Assembly (NCBI GenBank): GCA_963969395.1
Contig: OZ017796.1
Location: forward strand, 2,501-66,500
Direction: 5' to 3'
DNA from: Pseudoscleropodium purum
Lineage: Eukaryota; Streptophyta; Bryopsida; Hypnales; Brachytheciaceae
Length of the DNA: 64,000 bases
Made by a program: the position numbers and the translations under genes
Notes under the pieces: model-generated
Told to the model about the DNA's origin: nothing
Database searches by the model: none
Seen by the model: the letters and a program-made list of their open reading frames with translations, nothing else
Shown here: piece after piece, positions 22,905 through 33,985 of the stretch
How the letters are laid out: each line of letters begins with the position of its first letter
Numbering within the stretch: the stretch's first letter is position 1

Positions 22905-23450
22905 ATATGGGGTAACTTGGAGATGATAGCTTGACCTCTCATTGTCAAAATTAAAATAGTATTTGTGTTCAAAGTAGACTTTTAGATTTCATTTTTGTAT
23001 AGTAAACTAACATTTTTCAAAAAAACTTTGATCTAGAAAAAGTTGAAAAATAAATCCAACTTTCATTTTCAAAGATTCTTTCGTGATTATGAGCCTTCAA
23101 AAAAAGTTATAGACAAAATTCAAAGGAGATGTTTGAAAATGTCAAAGAAAATGTTTTTTTCAACTCTTCCTTGAAATTTGTCCATAACTTTTGATTAGAG
23201 GATCAAAATCTCAAAAGGATTTATGGAGATGAAAGTTAGCTTCATTTTCCACAATAACTTAGTTCAAATTTTTTTGAAAAAAAATGTTCTATTATGCCTA
23301 AATGAAGTTTGAAATTCTACATTAAACACATTTTTTATGTTTGACTTCATTGTAAGTGGTTGAACTCCTACTAATCCTAACTATTTATGTATCCCACATG
23401 GGTTGTTTTACCTCTTATCGCACAATTTGTATAAAGATCTTGTCTTCAAA
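22905..23450 (-). mobile_element. Palindrome-core dispersed element, copy B (inverted)
   Basis: This is the reverse-orientation partner of 16548-17095. Its right shoulder (CCCACATGGGTTGTTTTACC) is the complement of the left shoulder of copy A, and its left shoulder (GGAGATGATAGCTTGACC) is the complement of the right shoulder of copy A. The core 22961-23335 is again an inverted repeat starting TTTGTGTTCAAAGTAG and ending CATTAAACACATTT. Confidence 0.78.
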
Positions 23451-24234
23451 CACTTCCCTCTTGTTAATGAATTGCTTATTAAAGCTACACATCGAATTCA
23501 TTTTATTAATTTAGTATTTAGGATGATAAAATTTGCAATAATTAATTTTTTTACCAAAATTAAAAGGTCAAATTTTGTTAAATATTCGGCAAAGGGTGAC
23601 AAAATTGAAGAGGTACTATGGTAACAATAATTGAAGAAGAGGTGCAACAAGTGCCATCCAATTCAATGCAATGTCATTACTTATGACTCTTTTGAGCTCA
23701 TTATGTGACAAACTGTCACAATGAGCTCAAAACTTCTTTAATTAATTTTTTTCTTCTTATTTATCCCCCAATCCCCCAAAATATTTATATTTAAAATATT
23801 TTTAATTAATTTTTTTTTCAAAACCTCCCTCTTCTCCTCCCCCTCTTTGTAATTTTCAAAATTAGGTACTTTCACAATGAACATAGGATATTTGTTTCCC
23901 AAATATGTATCCCAATATGTACATGTAGTTAGTATCTATATCTAGATATCCATACCTGTATCAACTTATCTATATTTGTATCAAAGTGCGTATCCATATC
24001 TATATCTGTATCCATATCCAAGTGTTTTTTTTGAGATCAACGATTGTGAGGGGGTTTGTAATTTTTTTTAAAAAAAATCAACGACTCTTATTTTTTTAGG
24101 AAGGAGAGGGGGCTATTAATTAATGGCCAAACTTACTGATTCACTCTTTTCGATACATTGTGTCATTATTTAGTGTTATGAAAGGGAAGGATGGATTTAA
24201 TACAATTAACTTTGAAGACTTCAAGGCATCGAAC
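23451..24234. other. AT-rich spacer with short degenerate GTATCTATATC repeats
   Basis: Between about 23910 and 24020 a stutter of GTATCTATATC/GTATCCATATC-like units occurs. The frame at 23403-23624 has no family match. Nothing else seen. Confidence 0.5.
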
Positions 24235-24465
24235 TTACCTCACCCAAGCTGCCATCAATACATGTATCTTTTTCACACTAAGATGTGAAACATAACGGAC
24301 CTGAAAGTCAGGCTGTATCCATGTATCTTGTATGCCAACGTCGTGGAACCTGGGGAAGAATTGAAAGAGACAAGAGTGAAACCAATTAACTAGTCCCAAT
24401 CTCTGCTGAAGATAGAGCATAGAATGTTGATTCAACAGAAGACTCCCGAAACCATTATTTTGCAA
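24235..24465 (-). CDS. Candidate orphan exon, minus strand, family not recognised
   Basis: The minus strand reads NNGFGSLLLNQHSMLYLQQR, LGLVNWFHSCLFQFFPRF and HDVGIQDTWIQPDFQVRYVS, then HLSVKKIHVLMAAWVR up to a perfect GAG/GTAAGT donor at the low-coordinate end. The composition is protein-like rather than repeat-like, and local GC is above its surroundings. I see no clear AG acceptor at the high-coordinate end, where an in-frame stop lies just upstream, and no partner exon downstream. It could be the remnant of a captured or broken gene. No function is assigned. Confidence 0.3.
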   Translation of the reverse strand: MQNNGFGSLLLNQHSMLYLQQRLGLVNWFHSCLFQFFPRFHDVGIQDTWIQPDFQVRYVSHLSVKKIHVLMAAWVR

Positions 24466-25394
24466 TTTTCACAGCACTCATGTTGAGAAATCAGAAGGCT
24501 CTACCTCTCTTAAGGTGACTATACCATCATTTGGCCCCCTAAAATATAGAGTCGTTTCAACTTGAATTGGATTCACCTTTAAATTGGTTTTCAGTTCCTA
24601 ATTCACATTTGACAATACAGAGCAACATTATCATGGATTTCACATCCTCTCAACAATCATAACTTGTGGCTTTATTTACTATCTTCCCATGTGTGGCAAA
24701 TCTATGGCTTTTTTTACATGAGTCTTCAAATAGTAGGATTTTGGAAAAGGACTTAGTTAAAGGACTTAGAAACACTTTAAATGCTCTCCCTCGGGAATGG
24801 AAGAAATTTTTTTATCTGCATTCCAAGTTTCAATATAGGGTTCACCAAGAAATTTGAGCACAATTTAGGGTAAGGCAATTATCCCATGGAAACAAATTCA
24901 AACACTATTAAGGATTGTGGGTTTAGGTATCATTCAGTTGTTATTAGTGGATTCTAAAAATTTCATTCCTCAATATGTAGTATCTTATTTAAAAGTATGC
25001 AAACATCACTAATTTATTTTGTATTGTGTATTATAAATACATGGTTTTTAGTCATTGGGTTTTAAAGAAATATTTCATGTCAAAAGCACTTGCAAATTTC
25101 AAACAATACTTTTTAATTCACTTCATGAAGTATGTAAGAATTAATTAAACCACCTGATCCTAAATATAAGTTTAGGTTTAGGGTTCACCAACAAAATTTG
25201 AAATAGTTTCGTACATTCAAGTAATATTATTTAACCCCTAAATGTTTTGGACTATGTTTTCTACTAGATCTCTGGACAAGACTGCCATTTCTAGTGCAAG
25301 CACTACATTTTTGAGAATTTTTTTTTTAACATATGTAATTGTAGGAAAAAATGTTGATTTTATTCCATGAGATCCATTTAGTATATACATTAAT
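24466..25394. other. AT-rich spacer, no gene seen
   Basis: Only short frames. TTAACCCCTAAATG at about 25229 resembles the end of the TTAA-bounded family, but I cannot find its partner end. Confidence 0.45.
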
Positions 25395-25800
25395 TTCAAA
25401 CAAGCTTTATGATTTCTTTTAATTACATCAACCAAGAGTGGTCATTTCAAAAATCAAACTTACATCAAAAAAATTACAAAAAGTATTAACTCTATACTAT
25501 AATATCTATAAAATACAGTCAATTATTCCATATAAGTTTGATGATTTTTTAAAATTACATTAACTTAGAAGTGGTCCTTTCAAAAATCAAGTTCATATCA
25601 AAAATTTATTTTGAACTTGCGTGTGTATTATTCCTTACCAAAAAAAAACCCAAAATCTGAATTCTTTTCTATGTTATGTGTAAAGAATAATCATTAATTT
25701 CATATCAATTCCATGATTTTTTTAAATTACAAGAACTTTAAAGTTATCAATTCATAAATGAATTCAATCCCAGAAATGATTTAAAACTTGATTGTGGACT
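25395..25800. repeat. Degenerate tandem repeat, about three units of 140-160 bp
   Basis: The phrase TTTATGATTTCTTTTAATTACATCAAC near 25405 recurs in altered form near 25541 and 25701, each followed by a GTGGTC(A/C)TTTCAAAAATCAA-like or TATCAATTCATAAATGAATT-like segment. Units are strongly diverged. Confidence 0.6.
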
Positions 25801-27163
25801 ATTCTTTACCAAAAAAATATAAAAAATGTTGATTTTATTCTATGATATCCATAAAGTGTTGATTCTATTTTATATTGACATAGTTCTTTTTTTTGGCTAC
25901 CTTAAATGACAAGATTAATCTTGTTGCACTGATTACACTTATTTAGGCATCGATCTCAGTGATTACAGGGCGTTCAAATCTAACTCCACACTCTTCTTCT
26001 GTTGGGCCTTCTTTGTGCCACTCTGCTTCTGTTGCTTTGGGACAAATTAACCCTTAATTCATGTTTGCTGAGAAGATACGGGCACTGTACTGTACATAAG
26101 CAGGAGATGAATACAATGTGCAAAAACTTTTGCCCAGTGTGTTGCAGAAGACCTCTTCTTTTTGTGAACAGAAAATTTGGAGAAAGGATAAAGTTCTGAA
26201 ATTTTTAGGCCATTTGGAGGTGCCACAATACTTCAATCATTTTATGGTATAAATTCAGTAGTTGAAAAAGAAAAACAGTAGAGGTAGATCAAGTGTGGTG
26301 GCTTCAGTACTGGACCCTGTCGCTTTCTTACGAGCCTGTATGAGTGTCGTGCATGCCAGGCAGGGTGTGCCGTGCTCCAAGTGCGATGCTCATCCGGTTG
26401 GCCGGTCACTGGTAAAGTGCTGCAGCCTGTATGTTCAAGTGACCAACAAGCTTGCTCAAGAATGTTATGCCTGTTGTGACCCCCCCCTCCTGTCAAACAA
26501 CTCGGAGGCAAATACAAATCAAAACTTGGCTCCTGGACAGACACTTCTAGTTGAGTGGTTGCAAGATCAAAACCTTGGGTTAGATTCCTTGAGGTTCTAT
26601 CTATCATAAACAAATTATAGCTTACACTCTTGCTCAAGTTCCACATGTTCAATTCTTAAGCAGAAAGTCCTGGGAGTTTTATTATCTTTTCTTCTTGCTT
26701 AGCACAATTGTTGGGCTGCATCAGGGTTAACCATGCGCTAGACAAAGAGTTGTATAAAAAATCACATGGAGTACATATTCAGAATGATTGTGGAAGTTTC
26801 ACATAGCAGAGTTACAACCATGGTTAACCACTTTGCTCATATAAACAGCTCAAGGCTTGCACACAAATGAGTACTTACAATCAACAGTGTCTCTTGCACT
26901 TTGCTACTCAAACGAGTTCACACAAGCCAAGCATCACAGCAATTGATCAAGTTCGCATCAACAACTTGACATGGATCCCAATCCTCTCTCTTAAAGATAC
27001 CCTCAAGGAACAATCAAATATCTTTGATTACCATTTCACCATAACTGGTAAACTAGCAAAATAAGATTGGTAGCATTCTAAAGCTTCTGTTTGCAGCAAC
27101 TAGTCTAAGCTTGATTCAGAACTAACGTTCCAATTGCAAACATGTTTTGACATTCTGCCAGGA
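25801..27163. other. Unassigned region with a GC-richer island at 26260-26620
   Basis: The island contains open frames on both strands (plus 26262-26609, minus 26242-26652), which usually means elevated GC rather than two genes. The plus frame has several Cys residues (CSKCDAH, ECYACCD) but no spacing that I recognise as a zinc finger. A C7 run lies at about 26482. If the minus-strand candidate at 27164-27457 is real, this could be its 3' flank. Confidence 0.35.
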
Positions 27164-27460
27164 CTATTCTCGTGGACATCCTTTTCCAGCATCGTAGTGA
27201 TCGAGCTTAGTGTCAGGGCCCTTGTATTTTCCTTTCCGATGAGGCATTCCTCGTGGAACCTCCTCTTCAGCTCCGTTTTGCCGAATCAATTCAAACCTGC
27301 ATTCATTCATTCTAGGCAGAAATGTAGAAGTAACAATCCAAGAAAATGCCTCGTTCGTCCTTCTGCCAGTGGACGCACCTCAACTCCCATGAACCGGTTG
27401 AGCCTGTTCCATGCGGCACTGGCAAATATGTACCCCAAATCTAAGTTCTATACTTGACAT
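27164..27460 (-). CDS. Candidate 3' end of a two-exon minus-strand gene, family not recognised
   Basis: On the minus strand a CTTAG acceptor is followed by IWGTYLPVPHGTGSTGSWEL and a GAG/GTGCGT donor near 27390. A second exon at 27296-27164 starts after TGCAG and continues in exactly the required phase: R-FELIRQNGAEEEVPRGM, PHRKGKYKGPDTKLDHYDAG, KGCPRE, then a TAG stop at 27166-27164. Phase agreement, consensus splice sites and raised GC support coding origin. Exons further upstream would lie above 27460, where I see only AT-rich sequence and a poly-A run (27562-27574). I do not recognise the family. Confidence 0.4.
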
Positions 27461-28553
27461 CCTTGCACTGTACAGTACAATGCCCAATGCCCTGTATATG
27501 CCTACATACTCCTAAATCCCTGTTCTCCTAGGCAGGGATTCTCTATTTTGAGTCATAATTTAAAAAAAAAAAAAATTCTAAAAATTCTTTGTCACTTTAC
27601 CCCCAATTTTCTAGTTTACTGTATTCCCAATTGTAGCGCACTACCATCTTAAAATCACAAGGGACACTAAACCGTAGGCCAATACTGGTTGTCACATGCA
27701 AAAGGGGTTAAGTTAACTTCACTTAATCCCTATACATCATGTAGAAAACAACAGAAGTAAGGAGTTTTTTTCGTTGGATCCATAAAATCCAAAATAATTT
27801 GAGAACTATTCTACCGTTGAAGTTTTCACGCTTGAGATTTGAAGTCAACTTACTCATGATTGCAAATTTGTCATTTATAAGAGAATTCATTGTATGAATT
27901 TTAAGATAACAATATTTGACGAACATAGTATTCTACAATTCCCAATTTCTTAGCGTCCAAAAAAAAGGTTGCTCTGATGCTCAAGGATTGAGGTAGTCTA
28001 CTCCACCATTAAGCGACCATGCAAGAATTGATTACATATTGGAGGAAATTAAATTCTTTGAAACAATTTTAAGTAAATTTCTGTAGAAGAAATATGGAAT
28101 GACATCGAATCCAAGTTGTTTCATATTTGTTTGGACCTTTATAGAATTAATTAAAAAGTTTTGAAGTTGAAACACAATGGTTACCAAAAGTGATCAACTC
28201 CTCAGATGTACATTGTTGATATACTAAAGAAAGCAAAATGTACATTTGTGTCATGATTGCTTTTAGGACATTGGTGCTTTCAAACAAAAATATTGTATCA
28301 TTTATGCCCAAAAGGCATAATTATATTGTTAACTAGTCTAAACCTTTTCTACTAGCAAGAGCGATGATCCCTCCCTAGATGCTTAAGAGCAAATTCTGTT
28401 TAATTGAAAGAAGAAAGTGGATGTCTAGTTTGCAATTTGATTGTACAAACTTGAAAGTCTGCTCAAGTGGTTAAAAAATTACAAATTAGCCATCTACTAT
28501 AAATCATCTACCACTATTGGATTTTTCCACAATTATTGGAATTACAATTAGGG
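27461..28553. other. AT-rich spacer, no gene seen
   Basis: Short frames only; an A13 run lies at about 27562-27574. Confidence 0.5.
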
Positions 28554-29507
28554 TGCTACTATGTGAGTTCAAAATCATGAGCACATAAGCCTAAAAATCT
28601 TTACACCTATGTTACAGGTGTAAAGTATAGAAATCTTCCATAATTATAGGATACCTATGTTTTAATTGTAGAGTATGTACTTCACATACCATGATCAAGA
28701 TTCATATGCTCAAGGTCCTATGCTCACATGCTATAAAAAAAATATGAACTTGGATTGTTAGATTCATATATACCTAAAAAGCTTTGACTTAGTTCATTTT
28801 TATTAATGAGATGAAAGTTATGGGAGTTTTAGTTTATAGGTATTTACAAAATTTATACTTTAGAATAAACTTTGAAGTCCTTGATTTTACTCAATTTTCA
28901 ATATTTTGGAAAAAAAATGAAACCATTAGTTGAAGATTGTTTATTATAATATTACAACTATTTACATTGACATCTTTCAATTCCATAACTAATTTCTTCA
29001 CAATTTGGTATTCTGAGTCATTTACTACTTCTTTCTACTTATTATTTTTTTAGGTACACGTATGAAATTTTTCACTTGTATTCCCAACTTATTTCTTTAC
29101 CATATTATAAAGAGTGATGAGTTCTAATATCTACACATTTTTGTGTAAAAAATTTGAAAGATGAAATCTAACCATTTGAGAAAAGTTGAAAATACTTCTT
29201 TTTGAAATTCAAGCAACTTCATCTTGCAATTGATAAGGTTTTTTTTATTTTGAAATTTTAGGAAGGTATACTCTAATCAATAGTCCTAGTAGATGAGCAT
29301 AGAAATACAAGCCTATAAGCCTTGAACACATGTGTAATAAATACCCAACAACCATTTGAAGGTGCTTATAGTATAAACATCTATAGTATAGATATTTATA
29401 ACATAGGTACCATTAATCATGGAAGATTTCTACAATATAGACACCTATAATATAGGTATATACTCTTTTAGGCTTATTTGCTTATGATTCTAAACTCACA
29501 TAATAGC
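28554..29507. mobile_element. Long-terminal-inverted-repeat element enclosing a D-family core
   Basis: The left arm starts TGCTACTATGTGAG and runs to about 28735; the right arm (about 29330-29507) ends CTCACATAATAGCA. The arms match in reverse complement through CATAAGCCTAAAA, ACCTATGTT, and TAGAAATCTTCCAT. Between them, 28754-29280 carries the D-family landmarks (CTTTGAAGTCCTTGATTTTACTCAATTTTC, in shorter pieces). Total length is about 954 bp. No coding frame. Confidence 0.72.
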
Positions 29508-30433
29508 AATCAAGGCTTTGGGTTTGAAGAATTTTTGGACCTAAAAACACCATCCATCTTTTAGAAGTGAATTCCAAATATGAATTCAAATTTTCCAAAT
29601 TTTATCATACATAAGAAATCACAAATTCTTGCATTTTTCTTGATGTAATAATGTGGAGCAAAAGCTTGACATTCTCCCTCCCTTCCAAAAAGTACTTATA
29701 AAAATATTCTATAGGGATCCAAAATGATGCACTACACATAGTGAATTTTAGTTGTTTTATGGAATTCCTACATTATAGGAGATGCTAATGTTGGAGAATG
29801 CTATCACCTACTTGAAGGAGGTAGATTTGGATTGTTTAGACTATACAATAGCTCTTGTACAATAATTGCTTGTTATTGTCAAAATAGGAGAGTGGCTTAG
29901 TGGATGACTTCATTGCATCTAATAAAGATGGAAAAGAGACTATAACGTGAAAGACAAGATCAAAACATTACAAGAAGAATGGGGCTTCAAGAAGATTGCA
30001 AATTGGAGCAATATGACGATTGTCAAATGTTGGAATTTTTTTTCCAAAAATCAAAAATGAATTTAAAAAAAAATTATAATTCTTGTCCTTTTTAGTTGAT
30101 GGCTTGCCTATATTTTAAAATTATATGAGTTTTCATGTTTTGCTTAACTCTGTTGGTTTTTGCATGAATATATCTTTTATGGTATTTATAACGTAGTATA
30201 TATATTTTTGTCCAATATTTTTATAGATCCTATAAGTATGTTTGTATTTTCATAGATTGCTTGCTTTCCATTGCAAAAAGATTGTTGTAAGCACCCTCCT
30301 AGACTATTGAATGTAGACAATTAATGGTCAAGATTGATTCAATTGATATGCAATGTTGCAAGAAGCAATTGGGCATATGAAATGAAAGCAAGCATATTTC
30401 AGGCCCATGCTTGCTCAACTCGTATTGCTTAAA
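29508..30433. other. AT-rich spacer, no gene seen
   Basis: No frame or motif that I can assign. The stretch around 29780-30010 is less AT-rich and could be worn coding sequence of a mobile element, but there is no readable frame. Confidence 0.45.
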
Positions 30434-31155
30434 GGTAGTTGCAAGAAATACCTACCATTTTGGCTCTAAATGGCCTTAGTAGTAGAGTACTATGACTTTT
30501 GGAATAATAAATTTTTAATAAAATATGGATTGTTTGTATAGCATTCAAAATAATATATATGTGAAAATTCAATGCTAAAATATTTATTTCTAAAAATTAT
30601 GCACAACAAAAGAAGCCTAGAAAAATGCAAGAAAACAAATATTTTTGAATTTGATTTTTAGAAAATAGTCAAAAAATTCAAAAAATTCAAAGAAAAAATC
30701 TGTTTCTTTTTGCTTGAAGATGCTCTTGTTCAACCATTTTTCATCTTTGGAAAATAAAAATTGTATTCTCTACATATATACCTAGGTAGAGCACTTTGAG
30801 CACATGTGGAAGGTGAACAATTTTCTATTTTTAGAAAATCTCTCATATATTTATGTAACATTGGTATAAATCCTTGTATCCCAATTTTGACTTTCAATTT
30901 CATATTTTTGTATGGAAAATAGTACTAAAATCCCTTAAAATGACCAAGGTAGACATCTAATTGGGGTAGTTTTAAAATAGTAAATAAATTTTAATAAATT
31001 TTAAAGAAGTACCAAATATGTAAAGCTATTATATGTACTTTCATAACAAATTTGATAGAAAAGAAACATACAGTGCAAAAGTTATGAGCTAGAAAACATA
31101 TGTCTAAAAATAAAGGGACTAAAAATAGGACATTCATGTGTTTCTTGCAACTACC
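30434..31155. mobile_element. Candidate 0.72-kb TIR element
   Basis: The left end GGTAGTTGCAAGAAATAC and the right end GTGTTTCTTGCAACTACC are inverted repeats of about 18 bp with one mismatch. The interior is AT-rich and non-coding. I do not see an unambiguous target duplication. Confidence 0.55.
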
Positions 31156-33586
31156 CTCAACTTGATTGGTAGTTCAATCTTTGTGTGAGGTGATTTACTA
31201 CATACCCAACCATTGACTTTCTGGGTAATTTGACTATGATAGTTAGAAATTTGTTTAAATTTTTGTTACATGATTGGTATCTTTACTTACAGTTATAATA
31301 CTTTTGCAGGCACGCATATCCTCAGTCACAACTACCTAGTGGCTATAGTTTATAGAATGGAATAGCTCTCTGCATTCATTTTGGTTGAGAGCCTATTTTT
31401 TCATGTTTTAAATTGGCACCCATAGAAGAATACATTTGAATTTTTTTTATTATTGGTCATGTATTGGGGTTCAATATCGCTTCATGATTTGCAATAAGTG
31501 ATACATTCTCATAGAGCTTCTCTAAGATTTAAATTGGTTGTTTTTATGTGGTACAATCACCCTGTAGGTTTTGTTTAATCTATACGTATTTGATGAGTTG
31601 GTGACTGTGCAAATCATCCTTTTTGGTGCCCTCATGTTCAATTTGTTAGGTTATGATATTTTTTTAGTCCATACATGTTTGATGAGTGTCTTGTTTTGAT
31701 ACATTTAACACGAACACAAGTACAAAAGATGTTTTGGCTAATACTTTTTGGCAAATTGTCATCATTCAAACTTACCAATTCAAATTCATTTTCAACTAGC
31801 ATGATTATGATTGGAAGGATCTATCTTTTGAGCACAAGTTTTAATGTAAGAAATTAAGGATTCTACAATTGAACCTACACTAAAGAAACAATACTTCAAC
31901 CTCTAGCTACCTACAAGAAGAGATTCCACCATATAAGCATTCATTACAAATAGTCTACATTGTTGCATTTATAAAGTTTTTTTGAATGTTTCAGAGATAA
32001 AGAATATTAATGAAAAGAACATGAATCTTAAAAATTAGATCCAACTTTCTTTGATATATTATTTTGTAGGTGATTCTTTAGGGCCCACACATCTTGTTTA
32101 AAAATTAGTTTTATTTTATTTTATTTGTAGCAAGGGCACATGGATTCAAAGTACAATTTTCCCTTACAATAGAATCAACAATCACAAAAGTCTAAATTGA
32201 CCTCACCAATTTTTTTGAAAGAATCCAACTAAATTACAATATTGATTAAAAAGAGTAATTTTAGACACTAGCCTAAAATAGAGCCTAAAGTAAATCATTC
32301 TTTGAAATAGCAAGATACATACATTACACCAATTCATAAAATGTAAAAGTCATGTTGTTTTTTAACCCCTAAGTGTCTAAGGCTTGTTTTGAGCTTCTTA
32401 GAAGCTGCTCTGAATTGAACAAAATGCCAATATTTTGATAATTTGTATCAATTTTTTAAAGTTGTAACTATACAAATTTAATCTAGACATGTTAAAGATC
32501 TCATAGGAAAAGAAAACACAACAACATCACTTATGGAGTGAAAGATTATAATGTTTGACTATGAGGGTGTTAAAATTGCAAAAGTAATGTGAAGTCTTTC
32601 AATCCTCTTTTCACAAGTCAAATCTTAAAAGTTGGTGACCAAAAAGATTTGAGGTTAAAAGGCCTAATAAGTATAACTCTAATCAATTTATGGCTTCTAA
32701 AAATGTATTGTATAATGTTTTTAAATGAATTCTCAATGTGATTTTTCTCCAAGATCTAGTGTATTTGAGGCTCATTTCAAAAAGCTCTTAACACTATAAA
32801 AAGTTAAGATTGCAATGGGTACCCTTGCACAAAATCTTGAATAAAAAATTCAATATCATTTAATTTCATGATCGAATTTTTGATGCTAAAACTAGATTTC
32901 AAGTAGAACTTTTCAAAAATATAAACTACTAAAATAGCAACTTCATAAGGTTTTATTTAACTTCATTTTCCTATACTAATTTTGCAAAGCAATAAACTTC
33001 ATTTTCCTACACTAATTCATCAAGTTACATTGCCTTTTCTCTAGGATTTTACTACACATTTCTATAGGTAGGGGGCATGGTATGGATGAGGTGAGGAAAA
33101 GAGAGTGACATATAGAGTAAAATATAGAGTGACATATAGAGTAACTATCGCCTTCCTTGGAAGGGGTGGCGTTTAGCAATGCGTTGGGTGATGCTCCGTA
33201 GCTATAAGAATGTAAGTGTCAGTTGAATTTCTTCACAATTTGATTTCAGATTTTCTGAATTGGTGTTTTTCACATTCTGGTTTCTAAATTTTGCAAAAGC
33301 ATGTCTCCGTTACCAATGGTGCATTGTTACTACTCTATGATACCTAAAAGGTTGTATGTAACTTATGAGGTGAAGTGTTGAAGCTGTCTGGGAACTCTAT
33401 ATGTTACTTGTAGTCGAGGTTATCATGGCTTGAATTCGTGTGCAAGAACTAACTTGTTTTTTTGTTTCTCCTCTTCTTAAAAACTCTTTGAGGAAAGAAG
33501 GTTCCTTCTCAAATCCTGCCTAGAAGTGTGCACCGCAGTAGTAGCGGCAAATCACTTCTTCAACATTTTGTAGTTCAATGCAATAG
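31156..33586. other. AT-rich spacer, no gene seen
   Basis: Only short frames. A small tandem repeat of GAGTGACATATAGAGTAA-like units lies at about 33104-33147, just before less AT-rich sequence (33150-33540) that may be leader or intron of the disrupted frame at 33587. Confidence 0.45.
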
Positions 33587-33985
33587 ATGTTAGGTTCTAT
33601 ACTCTTGATGTCACATTCAATGTTATGGATGTCAAATTTGATGGAAGTAAAACTTGACACTATTTTAAATGAAGCAAGGTTGAGTCGGGAGATGGTGCAC
33701 TAAAAGAAACCCATGTTTAAGTTGACGGATTTTTCTAAAGATCTAATATAACAAGCTGTGTTTTTATGTCAACAATTACGTCCACCATAACATGAAGATG
33801 TTACAGTGGATATAATTGTTCACTTAAAAACAAGGCTTGTTATATTAGATGTCTAGAAAAATTTGTCAACTTAGACATGCAAAAATCCAAAAAAACACAA
33901 GCTCCTAGTGGCAGAGATGCGGCAGCATGTGTATGACTCAATTGATGCCATTGACAAAGAAGTGAAATCCTTGAAGAAGAAATAG
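33587..33985 (+). pseudogene. Small coding frame split by a CACTA miniature element
   Basis: A frame opens after CAATAG (possible acceptor) at 33587 (MLGSILLMSHSM...) and reads MEVKLDTILNEARLSREMV up to 33697. The element at 33698-33910 then begins, and its first codons give an in-frame stop (CAC TAA). Directly after the element the same register resumes: AEMRQHVYDSIDAIDKEV then KSLKKK and a TAG stop at 33983. The two parts look like one charged, probably helical C-terminus. The element plus a 3-bp target duplication would be 216 bp, a multiple of three, which explains why the register is kept. The family is not recognised. The right-hand inverted end also supplies codons upstream of AEMRQ. 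Confidence 0.5.
33698..33910. mobile_element. CACTA-type miniature element, copy 1
   Basis: It is 213 bp, starts CACTAAAAGAAACCCATG and ends CATGC...AGCTCCTAGTG. The interior is a hairpin: the arm 33712-33790 (CATGTTTAAGTTGAC, then TCTAATATAACAAGC) pairs with 33800-33879 (GCTTGTTATATTAGA, then GTCAACTTAGACATG). The ends match the 215-bp element at 48780-48994. CACTA ends define the En/Spm superfamily; no transposase is present. The flanking triplets GTG and GCA do not match, so the target duplication is decayed. Confidence 0.75.

Noticed and set aside
26262..26609. Cys-containing 115-codon frame as a zinc-finger protein
   Set aside because: Cys spacing does not fit a known finger, and a longer frame exists on the opposite strand of the same GC-richer patch.
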